Source of the DNA: Lysobacteraceae bacterium
GTDB lineage: Bacteria > Pseudomonadota > Gammaproteobacteria > Xanthomonadales > Xanthomonadaceae
Reading direction: 5' to 3'
Length of the DNA stretch: 24,424 nucleotides
NCBI GenBank assembly: GCA_017990865.1
Contig: JAGNNB010000002.1
Location: forward strand, 1 to 24,424
Positions 1-7,937 of the stretch are shown piece by piece; position 1 is the stretch's first letter, and the number at the start of each line of letters is the position of its first letter. Position numbers and translations under genes: made by a program. The notes below the pieces were generated by a model. It was not told where the DNA came from. It made no database searches and saw only the letters and a program-made list of their open reading frames with translations.

Positions 1-37
1 GTTTGAACGGTTTGATCACGGCCATGACCATTTTCAT
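1..37 (-). CDS. P-II family nitrogen regulatory protein (GlnB/GlnK type), N-terminal fragment
   Basis: Only the first 12 codons are in the window. Read on the minus strand they give MKMVMAVIKPFK, the highly conserved start of P-II signal proteins (first beta strand followed by IKPFKL). An AAGGAA ribosome-binding sequence sits about 6 bases before the ATG. P-II proteins are small trimers that report nitrogen and energy status (2-oxoglutarate, ATP/ADP) to the ammonium transporter AmtB and to glutamine synthetase control. The gene runs out of the window, so GlnB and GlnK cannot be told apart; a downstream amtB would favour GlnK. It is divergent from ubiK. Confidence 0.85.
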   Translation of the reverse strand, partial: MKMVMAVIKPFK

Positions 38-232
38 CCGGCGCTTCCTTCGAACTCGATCTGTCGGCAGAGGATAGCGCGATTCGGCGGCGCGCTCCGA
101 GGGGCCGTTCGTTCGCAGGCCGAGCACGCTGAATGCGACATTCGCGCAGCATCGCCATCGCAGCGTGCGTGCGCGATCCGACGAATGTCGGACTTTTCCG
201 ACCCCGCTACGCGGCATTCCCCGATAGCCCGT

Positions 233-279
233 GGTGCCGCCGCGCGGCACCCTGAGGTCCGCGCTACAATCCACCGGAC
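233..279 (+). promoter_or_regulatory. Probable ubiK-comM promoter with adjacent hairpin
   Basis: A good sigma-70 -10 match, TACAAT, lies at 265-270, only 9 bases before the ATG at 280. Transcription would begin a few bases before the start codon, so the ubiK message may be nearly leaderless; no Shine-Dalgarno sequence is visible. Just upstream is an 8-bp perfect hairpin (GGTGCCGC at 233-240, GCGGCACC at 244-251), and a smaller one (GTCGGA/TCCGAC) lies at 187-202. No convincing -35 box is seen. Confidence 0.45.
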
Positions 280-567
280 ATGCCCATGATCGACCTCAGC
301 CAAATCGACGACCTCGCCCGCCGCCTCAGCGGCCTGGTGCCACCCGCGCTGCGCGAGGGCCGCGAGGAAATGCAGGACAACTTCAAGGCCGCGCTGCAAA
401 GCGGCTTGGCCAAACTCGATTTGGTCACGCGCGAGGAATTCGACGTGCAGCGCGCGGTGCTGGTCCGCACGCGGCAGCAGTTGGACGATCTGCGCATGCT
501 GGTCGAACGCCTCGAAGCGCAGCTCGCCGAGCGCGACGGCGGCGATACCGCACCGCCCCGCGACTAA
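280..567 (+). CDS. ubiK: Ubiquinone biosynthesis accessory factor UbiK (BMFP/YqiC family)
   Basis: This 95-residue protein has the usual UbiK/YqiC length and layout. An amphipathic N-terminal helical region includes 'IDLSQIDDLARRLSGLVP' (about residues 4-21), followed by a C-terminal coiled coil rich in Leu, Arg and Glu (about 50-86). Family members bind membranes, trimerise through the coiled coil and assist the Ubi complex in aerobic ubiquinone synthesis, with UbiJ as known partner. A second ATG at 286 is an equally possible start. The gene ends 11 bases before comM and the two are probably co-transcribed. The UbiK-ComM pairing is a recurrent arrangement in gammaproteobacteria, which supports the call. 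Confidence 0.88.
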   Translation: MPMIDLSQIDDLARRLSGLVPPALREGREEMQDNFKAALQSGLAKLDLVTREEFDVQRAVLVRTRQQLDDLRMLVERLEAQLAERDGGDTAPPRD

Positions 568-578
568 GGGGCACCGCC

Positions 579-2090
579 ATGAATCTTGCGCTTGCGCACA
601 CCCGTGCGCGGTCGGGCGTGCGTGCGCCCGCGGTGAAGGTGGAGGTCTACCTCGGCGGCGGCCTGCCGCGGATGTCGATCGTCGGCCTGCCCGAAGCGGC
701 GGTACGCGAAGCCAAGGACCGCGTGCGTGCGGCGATCCAATGCGCGCAGTACGAATTCCCCGCGCGCGTCATCACCGTGAACCTCGCGCCGGCCGATCTG
801 CCCAAGGACGGCGGTCGTTACGACTTGCCGATCGCGCTCGGGATTCTGGCTGCGAGTGGTCAGATCCCCGTTCAGGCGTTGGCGGAATACGAATTTCTCG
901 GCGAACTCGGCCTGACCGGCGAGCTGCGCAGCGTCGATGGCGTGCTGCCCGCCGCCTTGGCCACTGCGCAGACCGGCCGCAAATTGATCGTGCCTGTCGG
1001 CAACGGCGCCGAGGCCGCGCTCGCGTCCGAGGTCGAGGCCTACACCGCGCGAACATTGCTCGAAGTCTGCGCCGCGCTCAACGGCAGCAAACGCTTGCCG
1101 CTCGCGACCGCACCCGTAGCGCAATACGACCACGGACCGGACCTGCGCGACGTGCGCGGCCAAACGCAGGCGCGACGCGCACTGGAAGTCGCGGCGGCCG
1201 GCGGTCATCACATTCTTCTCGTCGGCCCGCCCGGCTGCGGCAAGACCCTGCTCGCCTCGCGACTGCCGGGCCTGCTGCCCGACGCCAGCGAAGCCGACGC
1301 CTTGGAAACCGCCGCCATCGCCTCGGTGAGCGGTCGCGGCCTGGATCCGAGCCGCTGGCGCACACGCCCGTTCCGCAGCCCGCATCACACCGCCAGCGCA
1401 GTCGCTCTGGTCGGCGGCGGCGCCGATCCGCGCCCCGGCGAAATTTCGTTGGCCCATCACGGCGTCCTGTTCCTCGACGAGTTGCCCGAATGGGACCGCC
1501 GCGCGCTCGAAGTGCTGCGCGAACCGTTGGAATCGGGCGTGGTCACGATTTCGCGCGCCGCGCGGCAGAGCGAGTTCCCCGCGCGTTTTCAACTCGTCGC
1601 GGCGATGAACCCATGTCCGTGTGGCTGGGCAGGCGATCCTTCAGGCCGATGTCGTTGCCCGATCGATACCATCCGACGTTATCGCAGCAAGATCTCCGGC
1701 CCATTGCTCGAACGCATAGATCTGCATCTCGACGTGCCACGACTGCCGCCGTCGGCGTTGCGGCCGGATGCACCGGCCGGCGAGTCGAGCGATGTGGTCC
1801 GTGCACGCGTGGTGCGTGCGCGCGAACGCCAACTCGCACGCGCGGGCACGCTCAACAGTCGGCTCGATCAAGCGCAGACGATGGCGGCCTGTCGCTTGGC
1901 GCCCGCGGATCAAGCTCTGCTCGAACGCGCGATCGAAGCGCTGCAGCTCTCCGCGCGATCCATGCACCGCATCCTGCGCGTCGCGCGCACGATTGCCGAT
2001 TTGGCGGATAGCGATGTCATCGCGACGGCGCATTTGACCGAGGCGATCGGGTATCGCAAAGGCGAATCGGCGAGTCTGCGTGCGGCTTGA
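579..2090 (+). CDS. comM: ComM/YifB family Mg-chelatase-like AAA+ ATPase
   Basis: The 503-residue length matches ComM. The start MNLALAHTRARSGVRAP is typical of YifB/ComM and lies 11 bases after the ubiK stop, so the much longer open frame upstream was not used. An N-terminal Lon-protease-like domain (about 1-170) precedes an AAA+ module with Walker A GPPGCGKT (216-223) and Walker B GVLFLDELPEW (295-305). A cysteine cluster (CPCGW...CRCP) follows, then the C-terminal magnesium-chelatase helical domain ending AHLTEAIGYRKGESASLRAA. ComM is a hexameric helicase that drives branch migration of incoming single-stranded DNA during natural transformation. The gene is intact here, but pieces of its 3' end recur at 2267-2283 and 9873-9968, so its tail seems to mark the edge of an accessory block. 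Confidence 0.95.
   Translation: MNLALAHTRARSGVRAPAVKVEVYLGGGLPRMSIVGLPEAAVREAKDRVRAAIQCAQYEFPARVITVNLAPADLPKDGGRYDLPIALGILAASGQIPVQALAEYEFLGELGLTGELRSVDGVLPAALATAQTGRKLIVPVGNGAEAALASEVEAYTARTLLEVCAALNGSKRLPLATAPVAQYDHGPDLRDVRGQTQARRALEVAAAGGHHILLVGPPGCGKTLLASRLPGLLPDASEADALETAAIASVSGRGLDPSRWRTRPFRSPHHTASAVALVGGGADPRPGEISLAHHGVLFLDELPEWDRRALEVLREPLESGVVTISRAARQSEFPARFQLVAAMNPCPCGWAGDPSGRCRCPIDTIRRYRSKISGPLLERIDLHLDVPRLPPSALRPDAPAGESSDVVRARVVRARERQLARAGTLNSRLDQAQTMAACRLAPADQALLERAIEALQLSARSMHRILRVARTIADLADSDVIATAHLTEAIGYRKGESASLRAA
2040..2056 (+). repeat. 17-bp direct repeat, copy 1 (inside comM 3' end)
   Basis: The sequence gaggcgatcgggtatcg encodes the EAIGYR part of the ComM C-terminus. It recurs exactly at 2267-2283 and with one mismatch at 9915-9931, all in the same orientation. 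It may represent a recombination or attachment core, or remnants of gene-tail duplication. Confidence 0.75.
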
Positions 2091-2574
2091 TCGTTCGGCG
2101 TGGCGAGTATTCACTCTTGCGCACTCATCGGCATCTGCACGGCATTCGCCTCGCAGGCCGCACAAGCGTAAATATCGCACGTCATTCTATTTGATCGATG
2201 AGAAGTGAAACTGATCCCGCCAAAAATTGAAAAAGACCACACTGACCACTGATTTAGCGCGTAGCGGAGGCGATCGGGTATCGGCAGAGGGGTGAGCAGT
2301 AGCGTCACGAGCAACGTGAGTTCATCGGGCGACCTTCAGACCATCATCACAACTGGACAAAAGCCACACAGACCCTAGTTTTCGTTTTTTTTGAAAATCC
2401 GTAACTTTGGATGAAACGAATAGAGGCTCGGACTGCCATTACGGCCGTTTATTGACGACCTTTCAAACGCTGGATGTCCAATACTGTCTATACTCCCATC
2501 GGCCGGAATGCGGGCCTCTCATGGGCGGAATATCCATATTGGTTTTTGTTGTAAGTTGGCGAGCAGGAGACCAA
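2091..2574. other. AT-richer intergenic stretch before the ATPase cassette
   Basis: No gene is supported in these roughly 480 bases. The stretch is visibly AT-richer than comM, with runs such as ttttttt near 2385-2393, which fits foreign DNA. It carries the second 17-bp comM-tail repeat at 2267-2283. A -10-like TATACT lies at 2489-2494 without a good -35; a TTGACG at 2452-2457 is too far away to pair with it. A ribosome-binding sequence, GCAGGAGA, at 2562-2569 serves the ATG at 2575. The open frame continues upstream to 2407, but that extension has no recognisable sequence and the internal ATG has the ribosome-binding site. Confidence 0.6.
2267..2283 (+). repeat. 17-bp direct repeat, copy 2 (comM tail remnant)
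   Basis: An exact copy of comM 2040-2056 (gaggcgatcgggtatcg), 177 bases after the comM stop, in DNA otherwise unlike comM. It is flanked by 'gtagcg' and 'gcagag', so only the core is shared. Together with the fragment at 9873-9968 it brackets the segment carrying the ATPase/kinase cassette. Confidence 0.7.
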
Positions 2575-4455
2575 ATGAGCGTGTGGACGATCGAAGCTAT
2601 CGAGATCGGTGGCGGATTCCTTGAAGGCCTGTCGCTGCGCCTTCCTCGCGGTCTGACTTGCATCATTGGACCTCGCGGAAGCGGAAAGTCGACGATGGCC
2701 GAAGCCGCCCGGTACGTGCTCTCTGGGAACTCGATTCTCCCGAAGGCGCGCGCCGACCTGCTCCAAGCCAATCTCGGCGGTGGTGTGGTTGCTCTTAGAA
2801 CAAGCCCGGATGCTCGCGGCGAAGCTTGGATTATCAGGCGCCAGTACAAGCAACCTGCGAGCCTGTCGTCCTCCACGGGTCGGGTGGTCACCAGCGTCGA
2901 TCTGGACCGCGGCACGTTCCTACCGCTCGACGCCTATGCGAGCGCGGAAATCGAGGCGATCGCAGATGAGGCCGTCGGCGATCGGCGGCGGGCGCTGCTC
3001 GACGAACTGATCGTCGATGACCTACGGCCACTGCAGGCTCTCGTCTCCGAGCACAGGCGGGCCTTGGAAGCGAACGCGGAGCAGCAGAAGACCTCCCAAC
3101 GCGAGATTCAAGGCTTAACGGAGAAAATCGAGGAGCTGCGAGATCCGAGAGCGCGGCTGGCGCTGCTGCCCCCTGCCCCCCCCGACAGTACGTCCTCCGA
3201 TCTGCTGACGGCCTCACGCCAGCAGCAGATGAACACCCGCGAGGCAACGAACCTCGCAAATTCTCGCGCGGCGCTGAGCGCCCTGAGTACCGAGCTGTCA
3301 CGGGTCCTGAGCGTCCATTTGGGGACCTTCTCGACGTCCGTTGTGGTGGAGGGATCCGCGAACGCAGGTCTCATGGCCAAGGCGGATGTCGAGCTTCAGG
3401 GATTGGTCGACCGCACCGTGGCCGCCCTCACGGCGATTCAAAAGGATACCGCCGAGCGCGATCGAGTATTGGCCGAGATCACGAGCAACCTTCAGATTCA
3501 GCAAGGAACCCAAGCATCCCTATTCACCGACCTGCACCAGCGAAACTCGGCAACGAGTGAAGCCGCTCGCGTGCGCGCTGCGATCGAGCAGGAGGTGGCT
3601 CAGGTCGCCGAGTACGAGCGGCAGCGTGACGAGACTCACATCCGTTTGCGGGAACTTGCCGACGCCAGGAAGCGTTTGAAGGTGAAGTATCTCGGTGAGC
3701 GCGCCAAGATTTCGGAGATACGGCGCGACATCGCGAATCGTCTTCAACGCGACCTGGGCAACAAGGTCCGAATGCTGGTCATCGCCAACGCCGATCTTCA
3801 GGCGTATCAGCAGATATTGGTGAAGGGTCTGTACGGAGCGCGCGTTCGGAATCACGAGGACATCCTGGATGCCCTTCTGCGAATCGCGCCCGATCAACTG
3901 GGACAGATCATCAGAGACAACGACGTCGACGAGTTCGAACGCCTGTGCTCGTTCGGCGCCGAGCGGGCGGCCAAGATCCTCGGGGCGTTTCGTGAGAACG
4001 TGGACGCATACGAGCTGGAGCTGGTCTCCATCGAGGATCAGATCCGCATCGAGCTCAATGTATCGCCCGGCGACGTCGAGCATTTCAAGGACGCAAGCGA
4101 ACTGTCGCGTGGCCAGAAATGCACCGCACTGCTGCCACTCCTACTGGCGCGCCGACACTCGCCGCTCATCATCGATCAGCCGGAAGACAACCTGGACAAC
4201 CACTTCATCTACGAGACGGTCGTGGAAGCCATCCGGCGTCAGAAACAGCACCGCCAGATGATCTTCATTACCCACAACGCGAACATCCCCGTACTGGGAG
4301 AGGCCGAATTGGTCGTCGTAATGGATTCGGACGGGCGGCGAGGGTCGGTGATCAAGGCTGGGACGGTCGACCAATGCCGCTCGGAGATCATTGACCTACT
4401 GGAGGGCGGCGAGGAGGCCTTCGAACTCCGGCGGCAGCGCTATGCCAAGCGATGA
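2575..4455 (+). CDS. SMC/TrlF-like AAA family ATPase, first gene of three-gene signalling cassette
   Basis: This 626-residue ABC/SMC-type ATPase has Walker A GPRGSGKST at 32-40, a long helical, probably coiled-coil middle (about 150-430), ABC signature LSRGQK at 510-515, Walker B PLIIDQPEDNLDN at 530-542 and H-loop FITHN around His567. The C-terminal half (LSRGQK...LLPLLL...IIDQPEDNLDN...THNANIPVLG) closely resembles the ATPase module of TrlF-type proteins. The N-terminal PHP nuclease domain usual in TrlF is absent; the ATPase begins at once. The start at 2575 is preceded by AGGAGA. The 3' end overlaps the histidine kinase gene by 14 bases, so the genes are almost certainly translated together. 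Proteins of this class often act on DNA ends or serve as sensors in phage-defence operons. The specific role here is not known. Base composition looks less GC-rich than comM. Confidence 0.8.
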   Translation: MSVWTIEAIEIGGGFLEGLSLRLPRGLTCIIGPRGSGKSTMAEAARYVLSGNSILPKARADLLQANLGGGVVALRTSPDARGEAWIIRRQYKQPASLSSSTGRVVTSVDLDRGTFLPLDAYASAEIEAIADEAVGDRRRALLDELIVDDLRPLQALVSEHRRALEANAEQQKTSQREIQGLTEKIEELRDPRARLALLPPAPPDSTSSDLLTASRQQQMNTREATNLANSRAALSALSTELSRVLSVHLGTFSTSVVVEGSANAGLMAKADVELQGLVDRTVAALTAIQKDTAERDRVLAEITSNLQIQQGTQASLFTDLHQRNSATSEAARVRAAIEQEVAQVAEYERQRDETHIRLRELADARKRLKVKYLGERAKISEIRRDIANRLQRDLGNKVRMLVIANADLQAYQQILVKGLYGARVRNHEDILDALLRIAPDQLGQIIRDNDVDEFERLCSFGAERAAKILGAFRENVDAYELELVSIEDQIRIELNVSPGDVEHFKDASELSRGQKCTALLPLLLARRHSPLIIDQPEDNLDNHFIYETVVEAIRRQKQHRQMIFITHNANIPVLGEAELVVVMDSDGRRGSVIKAGTVDQCRSEIIDLLEGGEEAFELRRQRYAKR

Positions 4456-5461
4456 CGCCGTCGCGCAGGCGCTCAGCGACATGCGGCGCCTCGCGCTCGA
4501 GGATCCAAGGCAAGCCCGAGAGGCTGTCGAGCGGCTCGTTGAGGGCGACGCTGCGGTCATGGATGCTGTCCTTGTGGCACTCGACGAGCCGGGAGCAGGG
4601 CGTCTCCGTCAAGTGGTAGCGAACGCGGTCCGGCAGCATACGCAGAAAGAGCGCGTTCACCACCATCTGGTCCGTTGGCACGGCCTCGAGGTGGATGAGT
4701 TCGCGCGTAGGGCGATCTCCGCAGCTCTGGACGCGGACAGGCCAAAGACCAATAAGCTAGGAGCCATGTCCGCGGGTCTAGCAGTGACGCAGCCTGCGCT
4801 ACTGCAAACCTATCGCTACGTGGCCGATCGGTTGGCGCACGAATTGCGAAACGCTCTTTTGAGCCCGAAGGTGGCCCTCATCGACCTCAGCACCGAGATC
4901 GAGACCATCACCGATCCAGCCATCCGTGAGGCGGTAGAGTCCAAGTTTGCAGTCCTAGAGGCCGAGTTCAAGAGGCTTGGGCGCGTGATAGCGCTGGAGC
5001 CGGAAGACTCCCACTTCGAGATCCGCTCTATCGAGCTATCAGATTGGTTGTTGCGCATGAATGCCGAATACAGCAGGCACTATCGCAGCATCGATCTGTC
5101 TGTGGAGTTCGCGGAAGGTCACCGAGAAGCTCCGATCTCTGCCAGCGACTACCTCTTGCGTCTCATCTTCTGGAACCTATGGCTGAACGCGCATCAAGCC
5201 GTGGACGCGACGTGCGCGATATCAGTACGTATTGCCGTGCGGGAGACGGAGGTGCGCGTCCTGGTCCTCGACAATGGGGCTGGTTTTCCAGCTTACATGA
5301 CAGAGGCGGCTTTTCAGGAACAGTTTTCTAGGCATGGCCTGAATCGGGGCCGAGGTCTCCTCGAGGTTGCTGACGCAGCGCAGAGACTGCGGGGAGTGGC
5401 TTCGCTCGTCCGCCACGATGGGTGTCTTCGGGTGCTGTTAACCCTGCCGAGGCGACCATGA
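4442..5461 (+). CDS. Soluble sensor-less histidine kinase
   Basis: The 339-residue protein has a clear HisKA/HATPase arrangement: H-box RLAHELRN with phosphoacceptor His133 (residues 130-137), N-box FWNLWLNAHQA with Asn245 and Asn249, G1-box VLDNGAGFP (Asp277, Gly279, Gly281) and G2-box NRGRGL (301-306). The first 115 or so residues are helical with no recognised sensor domain, and there is no membrane segment or signal peptide, so the kinase is cytosolic and probably takes its input from a partner protein. The ATG at 4442 (MPSDDAV) was chosen because it lies inside the 14-base overlap with the ATPase gene; its ribosome-binding site is weak, which fits translational coupling. It overlaps the receiver gene by ATGA. 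Its cognate receiver is presumably the next gene. Confidence 0.85.
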   Translation: MPSDDAVAQALSDMRRLALEDPRQAREAVERLVEGDAAVMDAVLVALDEPGAGRLRQVVANAVRQHTQKERVHHHLVRWHGLEVDEFARRAISAALDADRPKTNKLGAMSAGLAVTQPALLQTYRYVADRLAHELRNALLSPKVALIDLSTEIETITDPAIREAVESKFAVLEAEFKRLGRVIALEPEDSHFEIRSIELSDWLLRMNAEYSRHYRSIDLSVEFAEGHREAPISASDYLLRLIFWNLWLNAHQAVDATCAISVRIAVRETEVRVLVLDNGAGFPAYMTEAAFQEQFSRHGLNRGRGLLEVADAAQRLRGVASLVRHDGCLRVLLTLPRRP

Positions 5462-7038
5462 GCTACCCGCGGACTGCTCAGGTACTGATCATTGAGGATG
5501 ACCAGCGCCCGAAGGCGCTCTATGACAAGATATTCGAGGCGGTGCTTCCGAAGAAGGGTCTGTCAATCGATCCCCCGCAATACGCATTCTGCCTAGAGGA
5601 TGGCCTCCGGCAGCTGGCGTCGGACCGCATGTTTCACTTGGTGATCCTGGACCTGCAGTTGCCCGAAGTGGCAGGGCAGCCCGCGCCCGAGTCCATCGAG
5701 TTCGGTCAGGCGCTCCTGAAGGCGTGTATCGAGCGAGAGGACTATCCCATTCCGTGCCTGCTGGTGATCAGTGGTCACTTGAACAAGGCCAAGCAAAGTG
5801 AGCTAGAGGAGTCCGTGCGCCAGGGGTTCGCCTATGGCCGCGTTCTGGTCAAGAGCGACGACCTTGCCGACGAGATCGCCACGGCCGTACGGGAGGCGCA
5901 TAGGTACTGCGACGTTGGTGTGCACCTGCGCGATGCCGATGCTCGGGCATTTCCGACGCTGTCGCCACGGGAGGAGTATCTCCTGCGGCTCGCAGCCCTA
6001 AGGGAGCAGACGAGCGGCTTGGACTTGGAGTGGTGGTCTGCCCAGAGCGATCAAGGCGGGGTGTGGACGAAGACCCTCATGGGCCGGTTCATCTTGAATA
6101 ATGCACGGGGCTTCTCGCTGCACAGCTTTTTCAAGTTCGGCGAGAGCAAGTGGGCGGAGACGACGTTTGGTGATGCCCAGGCGATGGGGCAGAAGCTCAA
6201 GCACGTGAAGGTACAGGGGCGACTCATTGCAGGCTCGCGGAGTCTTCTGATCACGCAGGCGGCCACAAGCGGTGATGGTGCCCCGCTCTCCTTGTCGGAC
6301 GTGCTTGCGATGCCGACAGATCAAGTGGCCGCCCAATTGACTGCTATCGCCGTCGACGTGGCCGAGCAAGTCAAGCGCCTCGGCGACACCTCGCCGGACG
6401 AGCGCCCAGTCGCCGAGCTGATCTGGTCCCACCACGACCGTGCGATCATCAAGGCCCAATGGCAGAGCCGGGCCGACGGCGACACCCGTGCCGGCGCGAA
6501 TCCGATCGATCTCTACGACCGCCTCAAGGCAAGTCGTTACCTCGTGCGTCATTCCCGGCAGACCATGCTTCACGGTGACCTGAACTTCACGAACATCGCA
6601 GTCGAGTTCGTGTCAGAGAAGCCTCTGGCCTTCATCTTCGATGGCGAAGGGTGCGCAGCCGGTGTGAACGTGGCTGACTTGGCGACACTGGAGGTCACCT
6701 TGCTGCTTCAACAGGATGCAGACGGCCGCGAGCCAGAGATTGTGGCGCACTGTAAATCACTTTATTGCCTGTCTGCCGAGCCCGGCGGAACCGATCTTTC
6801 ACGCGCCGAGAACACTCGCTTGCTGGTACAGGCAATTCGCGATGAGGCTCTCAAGGTCGCTACGCTTGAGACGTATGCGCTGATGGTGTTCGACAAGGCG
6901 CTAATGCAGCTCGGCGGGCTGGGCATCCAGTCCACCGGAAACAAGATCAGATCGCACGCCGATGCGGCCCGGGTAGCGGGGTTCGCGGCGGCATGGCTCC
7001 TGGAGGTCGCGCCACATCTGGCGGACGCGGCGAAGTAG
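5458..7038 (+). CDS. Response regulator receiver fused to APH/kinase-like phosphotransferase domain
   Basis: This 526-residue fusion starts with a complete receiver domain (about 8-150): acidic pair Asp14/Asp15, phosphoacceptor Asp65 in LVILDLQLPE, Ser105 and Lys132 (RVLVKSDD). The C-terminal two thirds hold an aminoglycoside-phosphotransferase/protein-kinase-like fold. HGDLNFTNI at 372-380 is the Brenner motif (His372, catalytic Asp374, Asn379). FDGEG with Asp395 is the metal-binding position, and NVADLATLE with Asp407 is the usual structural Asp. A region around FFKFGES (225-231) could carry the ATP-binding Lys. No DNA-binding domain is present, so the likely output is phosphorylation of a small molecule or protein. 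The ATG at 5458 overlaps the kinase stop (ATGA). The substrate is unknown. It closes the cassette, and no strong terminator follows. Confidence 0.82.
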   Translation: MSYPRTAQVLIIEDDQRPKALYDKIFEAVLPKKGLSIDPPQYAFCLEDGLRQLASDRMFHLVILDLQLPEVAGQPAPESIEFGQALLKACIEREDYPIPCLLVISGHLNKAKQSELEESVRQGFAYGRVLVKSDDLADEIATAVREAHRYCDVGVHLRDADARAFPTLSPREEYLLRLAALREQTSGLDLEWWSAQSDQGGVWTKTLMGRFILNNARGFSLHSFFKFGESKWAETTFGDAQAMGQKLKHVKVQGRLIAGSRSLLITQAATSGDGAPLSLSDVLAMPTDQVAAQLTAIAVDVAEQVKRLGDTSPDERPVAELIWSHHDRAIIKAQWQSRADGDTRAGANPIDLYDRLKASRYLVRHSRQTMLHGDLNFTNIAVEFVSEKPLAFIFDGEGCAAGVNVADLATLEVTLLLQQDADGREPEIVAHCKSLYCLSAEPGGTDLSRAENTRLLVQAIRDEALKVATLETYALMVFDKALMQLGGLGIQSTGNKIRSHADAARVAGFAAAWLLEVAPHLADAAK

Positions 7039-7159
7039 CTCGAGGAAAACCGGGGGCAGTGTGGACTTTCCCCACAACGCGTAGCGGCCCAGTCCGAAAG
7101 ACCGGCTCACGACGCAGCATCAGCATGACGGGCACTTCTTCCCTGTACTCATTCACGCC

Positions 7160-7877
7160 ATGCCACGCCCGACCAGACTTGATGTGCCCGGAGTGCCGCA
7201 GCACATCATCCAGCGCGGCAACGATCGCCAGCCCTGCTTCTTTGTCGACGCGAACTACCTCCGCTATCGCAGCGATCTGCATGAGGTCGCCATGCGTGAA
7301 GGCTGCGCGGTGCATGCCTATGTGCTGATGACCGACCATGTCCACCAGCTTGTCACGCCGATGAAGGAAGGCGCGATCGGCCGGGTAATGCAATCGCTGG
7401 GCCGGCGTTACGTGCGCTCCATCAACGACCGATACCGTCGGACCGGCACGCTCTGGGAGGGTCGCTACAAGGCGTGTCTAGTCGAAAACGGCGGCTACCT
7501 GATGCGGTGCCATCGTTACATCGAACTCAATCCGTTGCGCGCCACCATGGTCGTCGATCCAAGGACTACCCGTGGTCGAATCATCGAAGCAATGCCTACG
7601 GTGAATACGACCCCCTGGTCTCGCGCACGCCGGGTATCTGTCGCTATCCAGCGACCCGACGGAACGTCAGCGGGTCTACCGTGCGCCGGTCATGGAGACG
7701 GTAGGCCCGGACGAGGTGGACGCCATCCGCCGGCATCTGTAGTGCCAGCATGCTTATGGGTAGAACCGGTTTCGCGCGGTGATCGAAGCACAGCTTGGAC
7801 GAGCGGCTGGTCCCCGCAAGATCGGCAGGCCGAAAAAGTCGGATCAGACGCAACACAACCGGGAAAAGCGACTATGA
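7160..7877 (+). pseudogene. Decayed REP-associated tyrosine transposase (RAYT, HUH type)
   Basis: The intact N-terminal part begins MPRPTRLDVPGVPQHIIQRG and includes the HUH metal motif DHVHQLV (His60, His62) and LWEGRYKACLVE, typical of RAYT/Y1-transposase proteins. The expected continuation is broken. A one-base deletion near 7561 moves the reading frame so that KDYPWSNHRSNAYGEYDPLVSRTP follows. A second frame change near 7634 gives YLSLSSDPTERQRVYRAPVM. Two in-frame TAG stops follow at 7740-7742 and 7761-7763. The rest, RFRAVIEAQLGRAAGPRKIGRPKK, ends at the TGA at 7875. Because homology persists across all four lesions, this is a recently inactivated gene of about 240 codons. The 256-residue open frame that can be drawn here is therefore artificial in its last 120 residues. 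Confidence 0.88.
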
Positions 7878-7937
7878 CCCTAGTTTCCTCTTCCCGCTTG
7901 AACGCCAAACGCCGCAGGCATCGGGCATGATTCGCGC

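Noticed and set aside
231..578. 116-codon N-terminal extension of comM
   Set aside because: Overlaps ubiK in another frame, is Arg/Pro-rich and unlike ComM; the MNLALAHTRARSG start is typical of the family.
2452..2494. Promoter pairing TTGACG (2452) with TATACT (2489)
   Set aside because: The spacing is 31 bases, far beyond the 16-18 usual for sigma-70.
2407..2574. 56-codon N-terminal extension of the ATPase
   Set aside because: No ribosome-binding site or homology; AGGAGA precedes the ATG at 2575 and the ATPase domain begins directly after it.
2575..7038. Identification of the cassette as Detocs
   Set aside because: Detocs effectors join a receiver to a nucleoside phosphorylase; here the output is an APH-like phosphotransferase and an ATPase gene is added, so only the logic is shared.
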